From contig CAKOGP040000513.1 in assembly GCA_933822405.4 (NCBI GenBank), positions 1 through 58,215 on the forward strand: 58,215 bases of DNA, given 5' to 3'. Below the pieces are notes generated by a model. The model did no database searches. It was not told the origin of the DNA and saw only the letters and a list, made by a program, of their open reading frames with translations. This stretch comes from Cylindrotheca closterium. Taxonomy: Eukaryota > Bacillariophyta > Bacillariophyceae > Bacillariales > Bacillariaceae. Made by a program: the position numbers and the translations under genes. Shown one piece after another: positions 17,580-29,277 of the stretch (its first letter is position 1; every line of letters starts with the position of its first letter).

Positions 17580-19386
17580 TTGTTGTTGCCCCACCAAGTG
17601 GCGGCCGCATCAGTAAGCACTCTTACCCGGCAGGTCAACTACTATGCGTCTCGGTCCACACCTAAGTCACATTGCGCTGACCCACAGGACGAGTGTGCTC
17701 TCCAGGACTATCCCCCAACTCGGACAATTTTTGACAAGCTCAACCCTGCGGACATGCTTGTTGCTGAACAATTCCGCCACATTCTAGAACAGGGCGCAAG
17801 GGTAACACCTACCTTTACTCGGTCGGAACAATCCCATTTTCTTTGGGATCTTCCGAGTAGAACTGTTGTCGCTGTGGAGTCCCCATACTGTAAGGATAGT
17901 AACGATCGATGCTTCACCACGGAAAGTACATTTTGCCATACATTTGTTTTCCTCTACAAGAGCGGCTACTTGGACACAACGACCGGCAATCGCTTGGGCA
18001 AGGCTTTTTCCGGAGCCTCACTTCTTCGTGTGTTACTCCAGAGCCACGAGTTTGTTGACTTTTGGCCACTTTGTTCCGTTCTCCCTTTGGATACACCAAT
18101 GGGCCAAGTCATGCACTGTTGGAGCCGGATGTTCACCGCCTGTTTATTACATTACAACTTGGATGTAGCCACCGCCGTTCGCTATGTTGGGAACATACAT
18201 ACAGGGGCCCATTGTGATTGGAACGCTTTGGAACCAGAGCTACGTGCGGCATCAGTTGATGATGGTCTTGTTGCAAATTTACGGTGCGTGCTCGTTGACG
18301 GATGTCCGAACTATGTCAATGCCACGTTGTCCGAGAAGAATCGGCGATCCTTTGCTGAATATGGAAATCACGACTCGGTTTATACCAATGTCAAAAAAAC
18401 ACAGAAAGCAGTGCAGAAGGATTTCGCCTGATCCCACAGCCTTGTTGGTAACCCTCTGTTGACACCTTTCCTACCAGATACACAGCAGATTCCACAAGGC
18501 CTCATGGTTGTCCCAGGAAAGAGCAATTGTCAAATCTGTGATGGCACCTTTTGTCCTTTGCTTGAGTCTATCGCTACCAATGATATGACAACCAAAGATA
18601 CGGAGCACAAGGTCGAATTTCCAAAATCGCTTTGGAACCACCTGGCATAAATCTACAATGCTCGGATCAGCTACAAATCTGAGGAACTTTACCTTGGTGA
18701 CGAAGACGTCTTGGGCGCCTTTCGCCATGGAAAATGGAACCCAAATGTAATTGGAATGCATACGTTTTCCATTTTTGGTTTCCTGTTCTTCTGCACTGGT
18801 CTGACATTTGGTGGCAATACCTGCCCGTCAAATTTCAAGATTATAGCCTTAAGCCGTATGTCTCTTGCACGCTTCCTCTGGTCACAGACTTCTACAATTT
18901 CTCGGGTTCTACGATACCTTCCGGTGATATTGACGTCACCTGAGCCAACACCTGACGAGATTGCACAGTTCACCCCAGCGGAAGCCGATTCCATCAACAA
19001 AGGTGTCTTCAATCCGGACGGATCTCGGATTCCACCCAATTTTGACCACCATGTGGATGATTGTCTTTATGTCGATGTCGCCAAGACACTGAGACAGACA
19101 ATAGCCTCCAGTGTTCTGGCTCTCTACTTGATCCTCGGCTTCCTAGATCCTTCAAAAGTGATTCAAGATTGCGTGTCTTGGGAAAAGTTCACCACTACTT
19201 TGTCCCATGGTTGACACTGCATTGGCTGGTTGATTGATTCTTGCGCCCTTATGGTGAGCCTCCCATCTGAGAAACAAGATCGTATCATCCAACGGCTCAG
19301 GACCTTTCTACAGCAACATCTTCTAACCCTTCAAGAAATCGCAGAACTCCTTGGTCTGCTTTCGAACGCCACTACAGTTTGCCGCC
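17580..19386 (+). pseudogene. DIRS-3 reverse transcriptase, array copy 1
   Basis: One reading frame with three stops: TGA 18429-18431, TAA 18648-18650 and TGA 19212-19214. Blocks in order are an N-terminal domain (17580-18350), NRRSFAEYGNHDSVYTNV (about 18340), LLTPFLPDTQQIPQGL, motif A EDVLGAFRHGKWNP (about 18705) with its Asp, FGGNTCPSNF (about 18815), motif C HHVDDCLYVDV (about 19050) and the thumb LLGLLSNATTVCR (about 19370). This matches the RT type of stramenopile YR elements. The first 283 residues are identical in copies 1, 2 and 3. The stops were present before amplification. Confidence 0.8.
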
Positions 19387-21561
19387 AACGAGGAAAGCAC
19401 CACCAGGGGTATGCTCATCTGTACTTCCACCGGACGACCACCAATGCCAGATCAAAAGTGGAAAGTCAACGGTGTAGAGAAGACTGCCTGTGTCAACTTC
19501 CTCTTCCGAAACTTCCAGTGCACAAATATTCGTTGCACTTTGCTCCATCTCCATATGCGAGTGTTCCAATCTTGTCCTGTTAGCGAACAGGAGTCCTTCA
19601 AGACCTGTGTCCAATCGACTCCGAACGTCAAATGGGCTCCTGGGCAGGAACCACGTACCGGTTAGTTTCCTCTTTTTGCTTAAGCAACTTTCTTCTTTCT
19701 TCCAATTTTGCTTTCCACTTACTCCTAGTTAATTTCCTTCTCTCTCATGGTTGATTGTTGTTGCCCCACCAAGTGGCGGCCGCATCAGTAAGCACTCTTA
19801 CCCGGCAGGTCAACTACTATGCGTCTCGGTCCACACCTAAGTCACATTGCGCTGACCCACAGGACGAGTGTGCTCTCCAGGACTATCCCCCAACTCGGAC
19901 AATTTTTGACAAGCTCAACCCTGCGGACATGCTTGTTGCTGAACAATTCCGCCACATTCTAGAACAGGGCGCAAGGGTAACACCTACCTTTACTCGGTCG
20001 GAACAATCCCATTTTCTTTGGGATCTTCCGAGTAGAACTGTTGTCGCTGTGGAGTCCCCATACTGTAAGGATAGTAACGATCGATGCTTCACCACGGAAA
20101 GTACATTTTGCCATACATTTGTTTTCCTCTACAAGAGCGGCTACTTGGACACAACGACCGGCAATCGCTTGGGCAAGGCTTTTTCCGGAGCCTCACTTCT
20201 TCGTGTGTTACTCCAGAGCCACGAGTTTGTTGACTTTTGGCCACTTTGTTCCGTTCTCCCTTTGGATACACCAATGGGCCAAGTCATGCACTGTTGGAGC
20301 CGGATGTTCACCGCCTGTTTATTACATTACAACTTGGATGTAGCCACCGCCGTTCGCTATGTTGGGAACATACATACAGGGGCCCATTGTGATTGGAACG
20401 CTTTGGAACCAGAGCTACGTGCGGCATCAGTTGATGATGGTCTTGTTGCAAATTTACGGTGCGTGCTCGTTGACGGATGTCCGAACTATGTCAATGCCAC
20501 GTTGTCCGAGAAGAATCGGCGATCCTTTGCTGAATATGGAAATCACGACTCGGTTTATACCAATGTCAAAAAAACACAGAAAGCAGTGCAGAAGGATTTC
20601 GCCTGATCCCACAGCCTTGTTGGTAACCCTCTGTTGACACCTTTCCTACCAGATACACAGCAGATTCCACAAGGCCTCATGGTTGTCCCAGGAAAGAGCA
20701 ATTGTCAAATCTGTGATGGCACCTTTTGTCCTTTGCTTGAGTCTATCGCTACCAATGATATGACAACCAAAGATACGGAGCACAAGGTCGAATTTCCAAA
20801 ATCGCTTTGGAACCACCTGGCATAAATCTACAATGCTCGGATCAGCTACAAATCTGAGGAACTTTACCTTGGTGACGAAGACGTCTTGGGCGCCTTTCGC
20901 CATGGAAAATGGAACCCAAATGTAATTGGAATGCATACGTTTTCCATTTTTGGTTTCCTGTTCTTCTGCACTGGTCTGACATTTGGTGGCAATACCTGCC
21001 CGTCAAATTTCGAGATTATAGCCTTAAGCCGTATGTCTCTTGCACGCTTCCTCTGGTCACAGAAATCTACAATTTCTCGGGTTCTACGATACCTTCCGGT
21101 GATATTGACGTCACCTGAGCCAACACCTGACAAGATCGCACAATTCACCCCAGCGGAAGCCGATTCCATCAACAAAGGTGTCTTCAATCCGGACGGATCT
21201 CGGATTCCACCCAATTTTGACCACCATGTGGATGATTGTCTTTATGTCGATGTCGCCAAGACACTGAGACAGACAATAGCCTCCAGTGTTCTGGCTCTCT
21301 ACTTGATCCTCGGCTTCCTAGATCCTTCAAAAGTGATTCAAGATTGCGTGTCTTGGGAAAAGTTCACCACTACTTTGTCCCATGGTTGACACTGCATTGG
21401 CTGGTTGATTGATTCTTGCGCCCTTATGGTGAGCCTCCCATCTGAGAAACGAGATCGTATCATCCAACGGCTCAAAACCTTTCTACAGCAACATCGTCTA
21501 ACCCTTCAAGAAATCGCAGAACTCCTTGGTCTGCTTTCGAACGCCACTACAGTTTGCCGCC
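19387..21561 (+). repeat. Array unit 2 (2175 bp)
   Basis: Exactly 2175 bp after unit 1. The start reads CAACGAGG, as in the original gag (16954), where other joins read CAACAAGG. The thumb is of the AACATCGTCTAACC type. Differences from unit 3 are a handful of substitutions (for example AGAAATCTACAATTT against AGACTTCTACAATTT). Confidence 0.95.
19755..21561 (+). pseudogene. DIRS-3 reverse transcriptase, array copy 2
   Basis: Same frame, length and three in-frame stops (20604-20606, 20823-20825, 21387-21389) as copy 1. Motifs A and C are kept. Around motif C a few residues differ (PTPDKIAQ against PTPDEIAQ). Confidence 0.8.
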
Positions 21562-23736
21562 AACAAGGAAAGCACCACCAGGGGTATGCTCATCTGTACT
21601 TCCACCGGACGACCACCAATGCCAGATCAAAAGTGGAAAGTCAACGGTGTAGAGAAGACTGCCTGTGTCAACTTCCTCTTCCGAAACTTCCAGTGCACAA
21701 ATATTCGTTGCACTTTGCTCCATCTCCATATGCGAGTGTTCCAATCTTGTCCTGTTAGCGAACAGGAGTCCTTCAAGACCTGTGTCCAATCGACTCCGAA
21801 CGTCAAATGGGCTCCTGGGCAGGAACCACGTACCGGTTAGTTTCCTCTTTTTGCTTAAGCAACTTTCTTCTTTCTTCCAATTTTGCTTTCCACTTACTCC
21901 TAGTTAATTTCCTTCTCTCTCATGGTTGATTGTTGTTGCCCCACCAAGTGGCGGCCGCATCAGTAAGCACTCTTACCCGGCAGGTCAACTACTATGCGTC
22001 TCGGTCCACACCTAAGTCACATTGCGCTGACCCACAGGACGAGTGTGCTCTCCAGGACTATCCCCCAACTCGGACAATTTTTGACAAGCTCAACCCTGCG
22101 GACATGCTTGTTGCTGAACAATTCCGCCACATTCTAGAACAGGGCGCAAGGGTAACACCTACCTTTACTCGGTCGGAACAATCCCATTTTCTTTGGGATC
22201 TTCCGAGTAGAACTGTTGTCGCTGTGGAGTCCCCATACTGTAAGGATAGTAACGATCGATGCTTCACCACGGAAAGTACATTTTGCCATACATTTGTTTT
22301 CCTCTACAAGAGCGGCTACTTGGACACAACGACCGGCAATCGCTTGGGCAAGGCTTTTTCCGGAGCCTCACTTCTTCGTGTGTTACTCCAGAGCCACGAG
22401 TTTGTTGACTTTTGGCCACTTTGTTCCGTTCTCCCTTTGGATACACCAATGGGCCAAGTCATGCACTGTTGGAGCCGGATGTTCACCGCCTGTTTATTAC
22501 ATTACAACTTGGATGTAGCCACCGCCGTTCGCTATGTTGGGAACATACATACAGGGGCCCATTGTGATTGGAACGCTTTGGAACCAGAGCTACGTGCGGC
22601 ATCAGTTGATGATGGTCTTGTTGCAAATTTACGGTGCGTGCTCGTTGACGGATGTCCGAACTATGTCAATGCCACGTTGTCCGAGAAGAATCGGCGATCC
22701 TTTGCTGAATATGGAAATCACGACTCGGTTTATACCAATGTCAAAAAAACACAGAAAGCAGTGCAGAAGGATTTCGCCTGATCCCACAGCCTTGTTGGTA
22801 ACCCTCTGTTGACACCTTTCCTACCAGATACACAGCAGATTCCACAAGGCCTCATGGTTGTCCCAGGAAAGAGCAATTGTCAAATCTGTGATGGCACCTT
22901 TTGTCCTTTGCTTGAGTCTATCGCTACCAATGATATGACAACCAAAGATACGGAGCACAAGGTCGAATTTCCAAAATCGCTTTGGAACCACCTGGCATAA
23001 ATCTACAATGCTCGGATCAGCTACAAATCTGAGGAACTTTACCTTGGTGACGAAGACGTCTTGGGCGCCTTTCGCCATGGAAAATGGAACCCAAATGTAA
23101 TTGGAATGCATACGTTTTCCATTTTTGGTTTCCTGTTCTTCTGCACTGGTCTGACATTTGGTGGCAATACCTGCCCGTCAAATTTCAAGATTATAGCCTT
23201 AAGCCGTATGTCTCTTGCACGTTTCCTCTGGTCTCAGACTTCTACAATTTCTCGGGTTCTACGATACCTTCCGGTGATATTGACGTCACCTGAGCCAACA
23301 CCTGACAAGATCGCACAATTCACCCCAGCGGAAGCCGATTCCATCAACAAAGGTGTCTTCAATCCGGACGGATCTCGGATTCCACCCAATTTTGACCACC
23401 ATGTGGATGATTGTCTTTATGTCGATGTCGCCAAGACACTGAGACAGACAATAGCCTCCAGTGTTCTGGCTCTCTACTTGATCCTCGGCTTCCTAGATCC
23501 TTCAAAAGTGATTCAAGATTGCGTGTCTTGGGAAAAGTTCACCACTACTTTGTCCCATGGTTGACACTGCATTGGCTGGTTGATTGATTCTTGCGCCCTT
23601 ATGGTGAGCCTCCCATCTGAGAAACGAGATCGTATCATCCAACGGCTCAAAACCTTTCTACAGCAACATCGTCTAACCCTTCAAGAAATCGCAGAACTCC
23701 TTGGTCTGCTTTCGAACGCCACTACAGTTTGCCGCC
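21562..23736 (+). repeat. Array unit 3 (2175 bp)
   Basis: Exactly 2175 bp after unit 2, with only a few differences from it over the whole length. The join reads CAACAAGG. Confidence 0.95.
21930..23736 (+). pseudogene. DIRS-3 reverse transcriptase, array copy 3
   Basis: As copy 1, with the same three stops (22779-22781, 22998-23000, 23562-23564). A CTTGCACGTTTCCTCTGGTCTCAG variant near 23220 is private to this copy. Confidence 0.8.
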
Positions 23737-24104
23737 AACAAGGAAAGCACCACCAGGGGTATGCTCATCTGTACTTCCACCGGACGACCACCAATGCCAG
23801 ATCAAAAGTGGAAAGTCAACGGTGTAGAGAAGACTGCCTGTGTCAACTTCCTCTTCCGAAACTTCCAGTGCACAAATATTCGTTGCACTTTGCTCCATCT
23901 CCATATGCGAGTGTTCCAATCTTGTCCTGTTAGCGAACAGGAGTCCTTCAAGACCTGTGTCCAATCGACTCCGAACGTCAAATGGGCTCCTGGGCAGGAA
24001 CCACGTACCGGTTAGTTTCCTCTTTTTGCTTAAGCAACTTTCTTCTTTCTTCCAATTTTGCTTTCCACTTACTCCTAGTTAATTTCCTTCTCTCTCATGG
24101 TTGA

Positions 24105-26467
24105 TTGTTGTTGCCCCACCAAGTGGCGGCCGCATCAGTAAGCACTCTTACCCGGCAGGTCAACTACTATGCGTCTCGGTCCACACCTAAGTCACATTGC
24201 GCTGACCCACAGGACGAGTGTGCTCTCCAGGACTATCCCCCAACTCGGACAATTTTTGACAAGCTCAACCCTGCGGACATGCTTGTTGCTGAACAATTCC
24301 GCCACATTCTAGAACAGGGCGCAAGGGTAACACCTACCTTTACTCGGTCGGAACAATCCCATTTTCTTTGGGATCTTCCGAGTAGAACTGTTGTCGCTGT
24401 GGAGTCCCCATACTGTAAGGATAGTAACGATCGATGCTTCACCACGGAAAGTACATTTTGCCATACATTTGTTTTCCTCTACAAGAGCGGCTACTTGGAC
24501 ACAACGACCGGCAATCGCTTGGGCAAGGCTTTTTCCGGAGCCTCACTTCTTCGTGTGCTACTCCAGAGCCACGAGTTTGTTGACTTTTGGCCACTTCGTT
24601 CCGTTCTCCCTTTGGATACACCAATGGGCCAAGTCATGCACTGTTGGAGCCGGATGTTCACCGCCTGTTTGTTACATTACAACTTGGATGTAGCCACCGC
24701 CGTTTGCTATGTTGGGAACATACATACAGGGGCCCATTGTGATTGGAACGCTTTGGAACCAGAGCTACGTGCGGCATCAGTTGATGATGGTCTTGTTGCA
24801 AATTTACGGTGCGTGCTCGTTGACGGATGTGCGAACTATGTCAATGCCACGTGTTGGATATATTAGGATTTTCGAAGTACATATTTGGAGAAACGAGAAA
24901 ATGAGAATACATGTGAACGATAGAGAAATGATGTCGACTGATACGACTAAAAATGAAGACTGATACGACTAAAAACATCGAGCGTGGCGAGTCAGAAAAC
25001 GAATTATATTTCTATGGAAATCATCCTGTTGATGATGTAAGAAAGCAAGACTCAAGTAAGAGCCAAAGTTGGATACTAATCAAAGTACCGACTACAGTGG
25101 AATGTGAACGGATAAACAGATTGAACTTGCAGCATGTCAGGCTGACGTAGAGAGAATTCTAAGAATTTCCACTGAGCTGGAGAAGAAAGAGTCAAAGTCA
25201 GAAGTTGACAGACTGTTCTCACTTTTTATAATATATTGCAAGCAACGAGTGAATTGGTTGATAAAGTAGGATCTTTGATTGATCTATATACTTCTATATA
25301 CTGTAAATTCACATACTTAGAAGGCAACAATACCTGGACAACTAAATCGCAGTCAATTGAAACAGGTAGTTTGCAGGCGGCACTGGATCGCTTACTTCTA
25401 ACACCACGTTGTCCGAGAAGAATCGGCGATCCTTTGCTGAATATGGAAATCACGACTCGGTTTATACCAATGTCAAAAAAACACAGAAAGCAGTGCAGAA
25501 GGATTTCGCCTGATCCCACAGCCTTGTTGGTAACCCTCTGTTGACACCTTTCCTACCAGATACACAGCAGATTCCACAAGGCCTCATGGTTGTCCCAGGA
25601 AAGAGCAATTGTCAAATCTGTGATGGCACCTTTTGTCCTTTGCTTGAGTCTATCGCTACCACCGATATGACGACCAAAGATACGGAGCATAAGGTCGAAT
25701 TTCCAAAATCGCTTTGGAACCACCTGGCATAAATCTACAATGCTCGGATCAGCTACAAATCTGAGGAACTTTACCTTGGTGACGAAGACGTCTTGGGCGC
25801 CTTTCGCCACGGAAAATGGAACCCAAATGTAATTGGAATGCATACGTTTTCCATTTTTGGTTTCCTGTTCTTCTGCACTGGTCTGACATTTGGTGGCAAT
25901 ACCTGCCCGTCAAATTTCGAGATTATAGCCTTAAGTCGTATGTCTCTTGCACGCTTCCTCTGGTCACAGGTTTCTACGATTGTTGGGTTCTACGATACCT
26001 TCCGTTGATATCGACGTCACCTGAGCCAACACCTGATGAAATCGCACAATTCACCCCAGCGGAAGCCGATTCCATCAACAAAGGTGTCTTCAATCCGGAC
26101 GGATCTCGGATTCCACCCAATTTTGACCACCATGTGGATGATTGTCTTTATGTCGATGTCGCCAAGACACTGAGACAGACAATAGCCTCCAGTGTTCTGG
26201 CTCTCTACTTGATCCTCGGCTTCCTAGATCCTTCAAAAGTGATTCAAGATTGCGTGTCTTGGGAAAAGTTCACCACTACTTTGTCCCATGGTTGACACTG
26301 CATTGGCTGGTTGATTGATTCTTGCGCCCTTATGGTGAGCCTCCCATCTGAGAAACAAGATCGTATCATCCAACGGCTCAGGACCTTTCTACAGCAACAT
26401 CTTCTAACCCTTCAAGAAATCGCAGAACTCCTTGGTCTGCTTTCGAATGCCACTACAGTTTGCCGCC
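24105..26467 (+). pseudogene. DIRS-3 reverse transcriptase, array copy 4, split by a solo LTR
   Basis: The N-terminal part runs 24105-24851 and resumes at 25409. It has Arg and Cys substitutions (PLRSV, AVCYV) not found in copies 1-3, plus the shared TGA and TAA stops and a small frame change near 25985. Motif C HHVDDCLYVDV (about 26130) is intact. It reads through the thumb into RNase H at 26467. Confidence 0.8.
24852..25403 (+). mobile_element. Solo copia-B LTR (552 bp)
   Basis: TGTTGGATATATTAGG to CTTACTTCTAACA, flanked by the 5-bp duplication CCACG (24847-24851 and 25404-25408). Units 1-3 have the uninterrupted site GCCACGTTGTCC, proving insertion into unit 4 only. There is no internal sequence, so it is a solo LTR left by LTR-LTR recombination. 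Confidence 0.95.
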
Positions 26468-27424
26468 ATATGCGCTGTTCTTGCAACGCCTTCTTCGTTT
26501 GATCCTCGTTCATCAGTACCGCACCCTCATTGGGTACCACAGGCGGAAGGACTAGGAACTTCAGATCGCTTCTCGACTGTCTTCTATCTTTATCCACCGC
26601 ATGGATGGAATCTTGAGCCGCAAGATGGCAAAAGTTCTTTGGGGCTCCAAACAATGCTACAAGCTGAGTCCAGCTGCAATTTGAGAGGTCAAGGTGATTA
26701 TCCACAGCCTACGAACTGAGGAATGGAAGATTTTTATTCCCCAGATGATCCCTCGCGACCACCATTTCGAGTCCTTTGGCGATGCTAGTTTCATTGGGGG
26801 TGGTGCTTATTCTACGTCCCTTGACTACTGGTTTTGTGTTGTTTGGAGTAAACAAATTGTGGCAAGTACTAAGTTAAAGCCCTCTGATGCATCCTACATC
26901 CACATCAATGTGTTGGAGTGCCTTGTTTTCTTCCTGCATGCAGTGGCCCTTGTCGTTTCCATTGAGTCTTCCACGCTCTCTGCTCCCATAGGTGATTTGT
27001 TCCCAACTGGTATTCCGGCGTTCCCAGTCCTTCGTTGTCGTACGGACAACACTGCAACGGTGTCTTGGATCAATGACACACGGACCACCAGTCCGTTGGC
27101 TCAAGCCTTGGTTGCGCTCTACGGTCAGCTCTTGAAGAGATCAACTTTGGTTTGCCACACAGTGCACATCCCTGGCGACGACAATGTCCTCGCTGATTGG
27201 ATTTCTTGCCCCGACTCTCTCTCACATGAACGCCTTTTTATGCAGACATCACAGAAGTATCCTTGGATGAACGCCTTGCGCAATTTCCAGCCCAGTGCCG
27301 AACTCATCTCCGTTCTCAGATCCGCGCTGTTATGCAGCTCGAGTCCGGTCCCACCAAATCTACCAGAGTCCTTGGGACAAATCGTTCCTACCGCATCCAT
27401 TTCCTCCGCTTTCTGCGTCGTCTG
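26468..27424 (+). pseudogene. DIRS-3 RNase H domain
   Basis: The RT thumb leads into a linker, then an RNase H of the DIRS type. Visible blocks are FGDASFIGGGAYS (about 26778; first Asp), HINVLECLVFFLHAVAL (about 26903; Glu), RTDNTATVSWIN (about 27040; second Asp) and VHIPGDDNVLADWIS (about 27165; last acidic position). All four acidic positions appear kept. Frameshifts occur near 26480-26690, where the frame must change at least twice. The domain ends near 27424, where a TGA separates it from the recombinase. Confidence 0.75.
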
Positions 27425-28478
27425 AATTGGCCACAGATGGATCTACTGTTGGAGTCCGTCTCACATGATGCCCGCACACACCTTTCTTGCCGCTTTCGCA
27501 GTTGACTTGGCGGTGGGCAACACTGTCAAGGGTATGCCCATCAAGGCAGCGACAATTGGAAACTACCTCCGAGATACAGCTACCCTTCTTGAAAACTTCT
27601 GTGGAAGAGATCCCCGCTACACAAATCAAGCTGACCATGATTTGGCGCTTCCCATCCGAGCTGTACTGAATGAATGCAAGCGTCATGAGAATATGCCCCA
27701 TCAAGTTGACCCCTATACAATTGAGATGCATGCCACTTTGGTGGCTCTGAATGCTGCTACAAACGCACATATGGACGGTTTACACTGTGCTATGGAAGAT
27801 TGGTTTAACTTGAGTACCTATTTAGGTTTTTGCCTTCGCGAATGGGCCCAGGAGGATGATTTCCGTCGCTTGGCTTCCGGTGGCGAGATTGCCCCAAATG
27901 GTACAAAACGCGCCTTCACTCTTGATGACATTCGTTTGTTCCATTCGGGTATTCGTCCTTTTTTGATTGATGCCATGGCCCGCTCCAATGTCAAGTTCTC
28001 TTGGCAAAAAAATCATGATCACGGTGAAGAAAACTGCTTTCCAGCAATCCCCATAACCCTTCCCTTGATGCTCTGCGGAGTCTCCATAACATCGTCAGCC
28101 GATTCGCACGGATTGTCGGTCTGGACAAGACCAATATTCCACTCGCAGTGTACAAAGGTTCCTTTGGTGAAAAGTTTTTCATTCACAGCAAAGTCATTGC
28201 TTCTACCCTTTGAACCTTGGCCAAGAAGATTTACAACCTGACTAATCGCAATCTGCAGCGACATTACAAATATACATCCCACTCTCTTTGAGCTGGGGTA
28301 GCTGTGATCCTTCACGCCGCGGGTATTAATGCTATCCAGATCAAGTTTCTCTTGCGCTGGCGCTCTGATTCTTTTTTCCTTTACCTTTGCAATGTTGCGC
28401 ACCTTTCAGAGCAACAAAACCGGGCAATTAACCAACTTGCCTCAGCTACTCAATCTGAAGTGACTGCAGCTTGAGCTG
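27425..28478 (+). pseudogene. DIRS-3 tyrosine recombinase, inactivated
   Basis: A YR integrase that would replace the DDE integrase of LTR elements. The N-terminal DNA-binding part includes VKGMPIKAATIGNYLRDTATL (starting about 27525, shown without its first residues). The catalytic part includes AMEDWFNLSTYLGF (about 27790), IVGLDKTNIPLAVYKGSFGE (about 28110), TSHSL-stop-AG (about 28280) and LLRWRSDSFFLYLCNVAH (about 28345). The Arg of the His-x-x-Arg motif is replaced by TGA at 28289-28291; DIRS-2 has CGA there. Another TGA lies at 28211-28213, and a frameshift near 28040. It ends at the TGA after SEVTAA. Confidence 0.75.
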
Positions 28479-28645
28479 CTTCTCGACTCATACCAAACAT
28501 TGTTTAGCCACACCATCACATCTACTACTCTCCTCCTATTTCCTTTTATCACTTCATCCCCCTTTCTCCGTTTTCCCTTTCCACTATGTCTTTCTCCCTT
28601 TCTTTCCTTCCTTCCTTTTGCTTGCTTTCTCGGGCACTTCCAAGA

Positions 28646-28712
28646 TTAGGAACAACGGAATTTCCTTTGATGTTCCGTTGTCATCAACTATGTCAATGAA
28701 ACGGCAGGAGTG
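28646..28712 (+). other. copia-B 3' internal tail and purine tract
   Basis: AGATTAGGAACAACGG to ACGGCAGGAGTG matches the 67 bp between the RNase H stop and the LTR of copia-B2 (42753-42821). It joins DIRS-3 abruptly. Confidence 0.8.
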
Positions 28713-29263
28713 TGTTGGATATATTAGGATTTTCGAAGTACATATTTGGAGAAACGAGAAAAAGAGAATACATGTGAACGATAGAGAAATGATGTCGACT
28801 GATAGGACTAAAAATGAAGACTGATGCGACTAAAAATATCGCGCGTGGCAAGTCAGAAAAGACAATTAATTTCTATGGAGATCATCCTGTTGATGATGTA
28901 CGAAAGCAAGATTCAAACAAGAACCAAAGTTGGATACTAATCAAAGTACCGACTACTGTGGAAGATGAACGGATAAACAGATTGAGCTTGCAGCATGTCA
29001 GGCTGACGTAGAGAGAATTCTGAGAATTTCCACTGAGCTGGAGAAGAAAGAGTCAAAGTCAAAAGTTGACAGACTGTTCTCACTTTTTATAATATATTGC
29101 ATGCAATGAGTGAATTGGTTGATAAAGTAGGATCTCTGATAGATCTATATACTTCTACATACTGTAAATTCATATACTTAGAAGGCAACAATACCTGGAC
29201 AGCTAAATCGCAGTCAATTGAACAGGTAGATTACAGGAGGCAGTGGATTGCTTACTTCTAACA
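28713..29263 (+). mobile_element. copia-B LTR (551 bp)
   Basis: Nearly identical to the solo LTR at 24852-25403, with the same ends. It has internal tail sequence on its left and a possible primer-binding site on its right, so it may have served both as a 3' and as a 5' LTR. Confidence 0.9.
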
Positions 29264-29264
29264 A

Positions 29265-29277
29265 TGGTGCCGGACCC
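29265..29277 (+). promoter_or_regulatory. Possible tRNA primer-binding site
   Basis: One base after the LTR end comes TGGTGCCGGACCC. TGG followed by a GC-rich stretch is how tRNA-complementary primer sites start in LTR elements. I cannot say which tRNA would match. Confidence 0.35.

Larger units (their letters stand above)
17212..19386 (+). repeat. Array unit 1 (2175 bp)
   Basis: Starts at the join GCCGCCA/ACAAGGAAAG, where the RT thumb of the previous unit meets the gag C-terminal part. Content: gag C-terminal end (to 17490), a possible intron (17486-17553), RT (17580-19386). Its gag part has private differences from units 2-4 (ATACTCG against ATATTCG; GGGTCCAATTG against TGTCCAATCG). Its thumb is of the AACATCTTCTAACC type. 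Confidence 0.95.
23737..26467 (+). repeat. Array unit 4, terminal, with LTR insertion
   Basis: Last unit. It carries a 552-bp solo copia-B LTR plus 5-bp target duplication (24852-25408); without that its length is about 2174 bp. Its 3' end runs on into the unique RNase H (CATATGCGCTGTTC after GCCGCCA), so this is the original right flank. It has the most private differences in its RT core (GTTTCTACGATTGTTGGG). Confidence 0.9.
16524..28645 (+). mobile_element. DIRS-3, tyrosine-recombinase retrotransposon with an internal tandem array
   Basis: The order is gag, RT, RNase H, tyrosine recombinase, the gene order of YR (DIRS-like) retrotransposons, with no DDE integrase or LTR. The gag-C/RT section is present as one shrunken and four full tandem units of 2175 bp, so the region is about 12 kb instead of about 5 kb. 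The right end is cut about 170 bp after the recombinase by a copia-B tail at 28646. Every domain carries at least one in-frame stop. Confidence 0.75.

Noticed and set aside
17580..19386. Stop codon reassignment or programmed readthrough to explain three in-frame stops
   Set aside because: Other elements here use TGA and TAA as normal ends, and two of the stops fit CGA decay. Ordinary pseudogenisation is simpler.
28708..29011. Frames inside copia-B LTRs (VGYIRIFEVHIWRNEK)
   Set aside because: Recur in each copia-B LTR with stops and indels. LTRs of this kind do not code.
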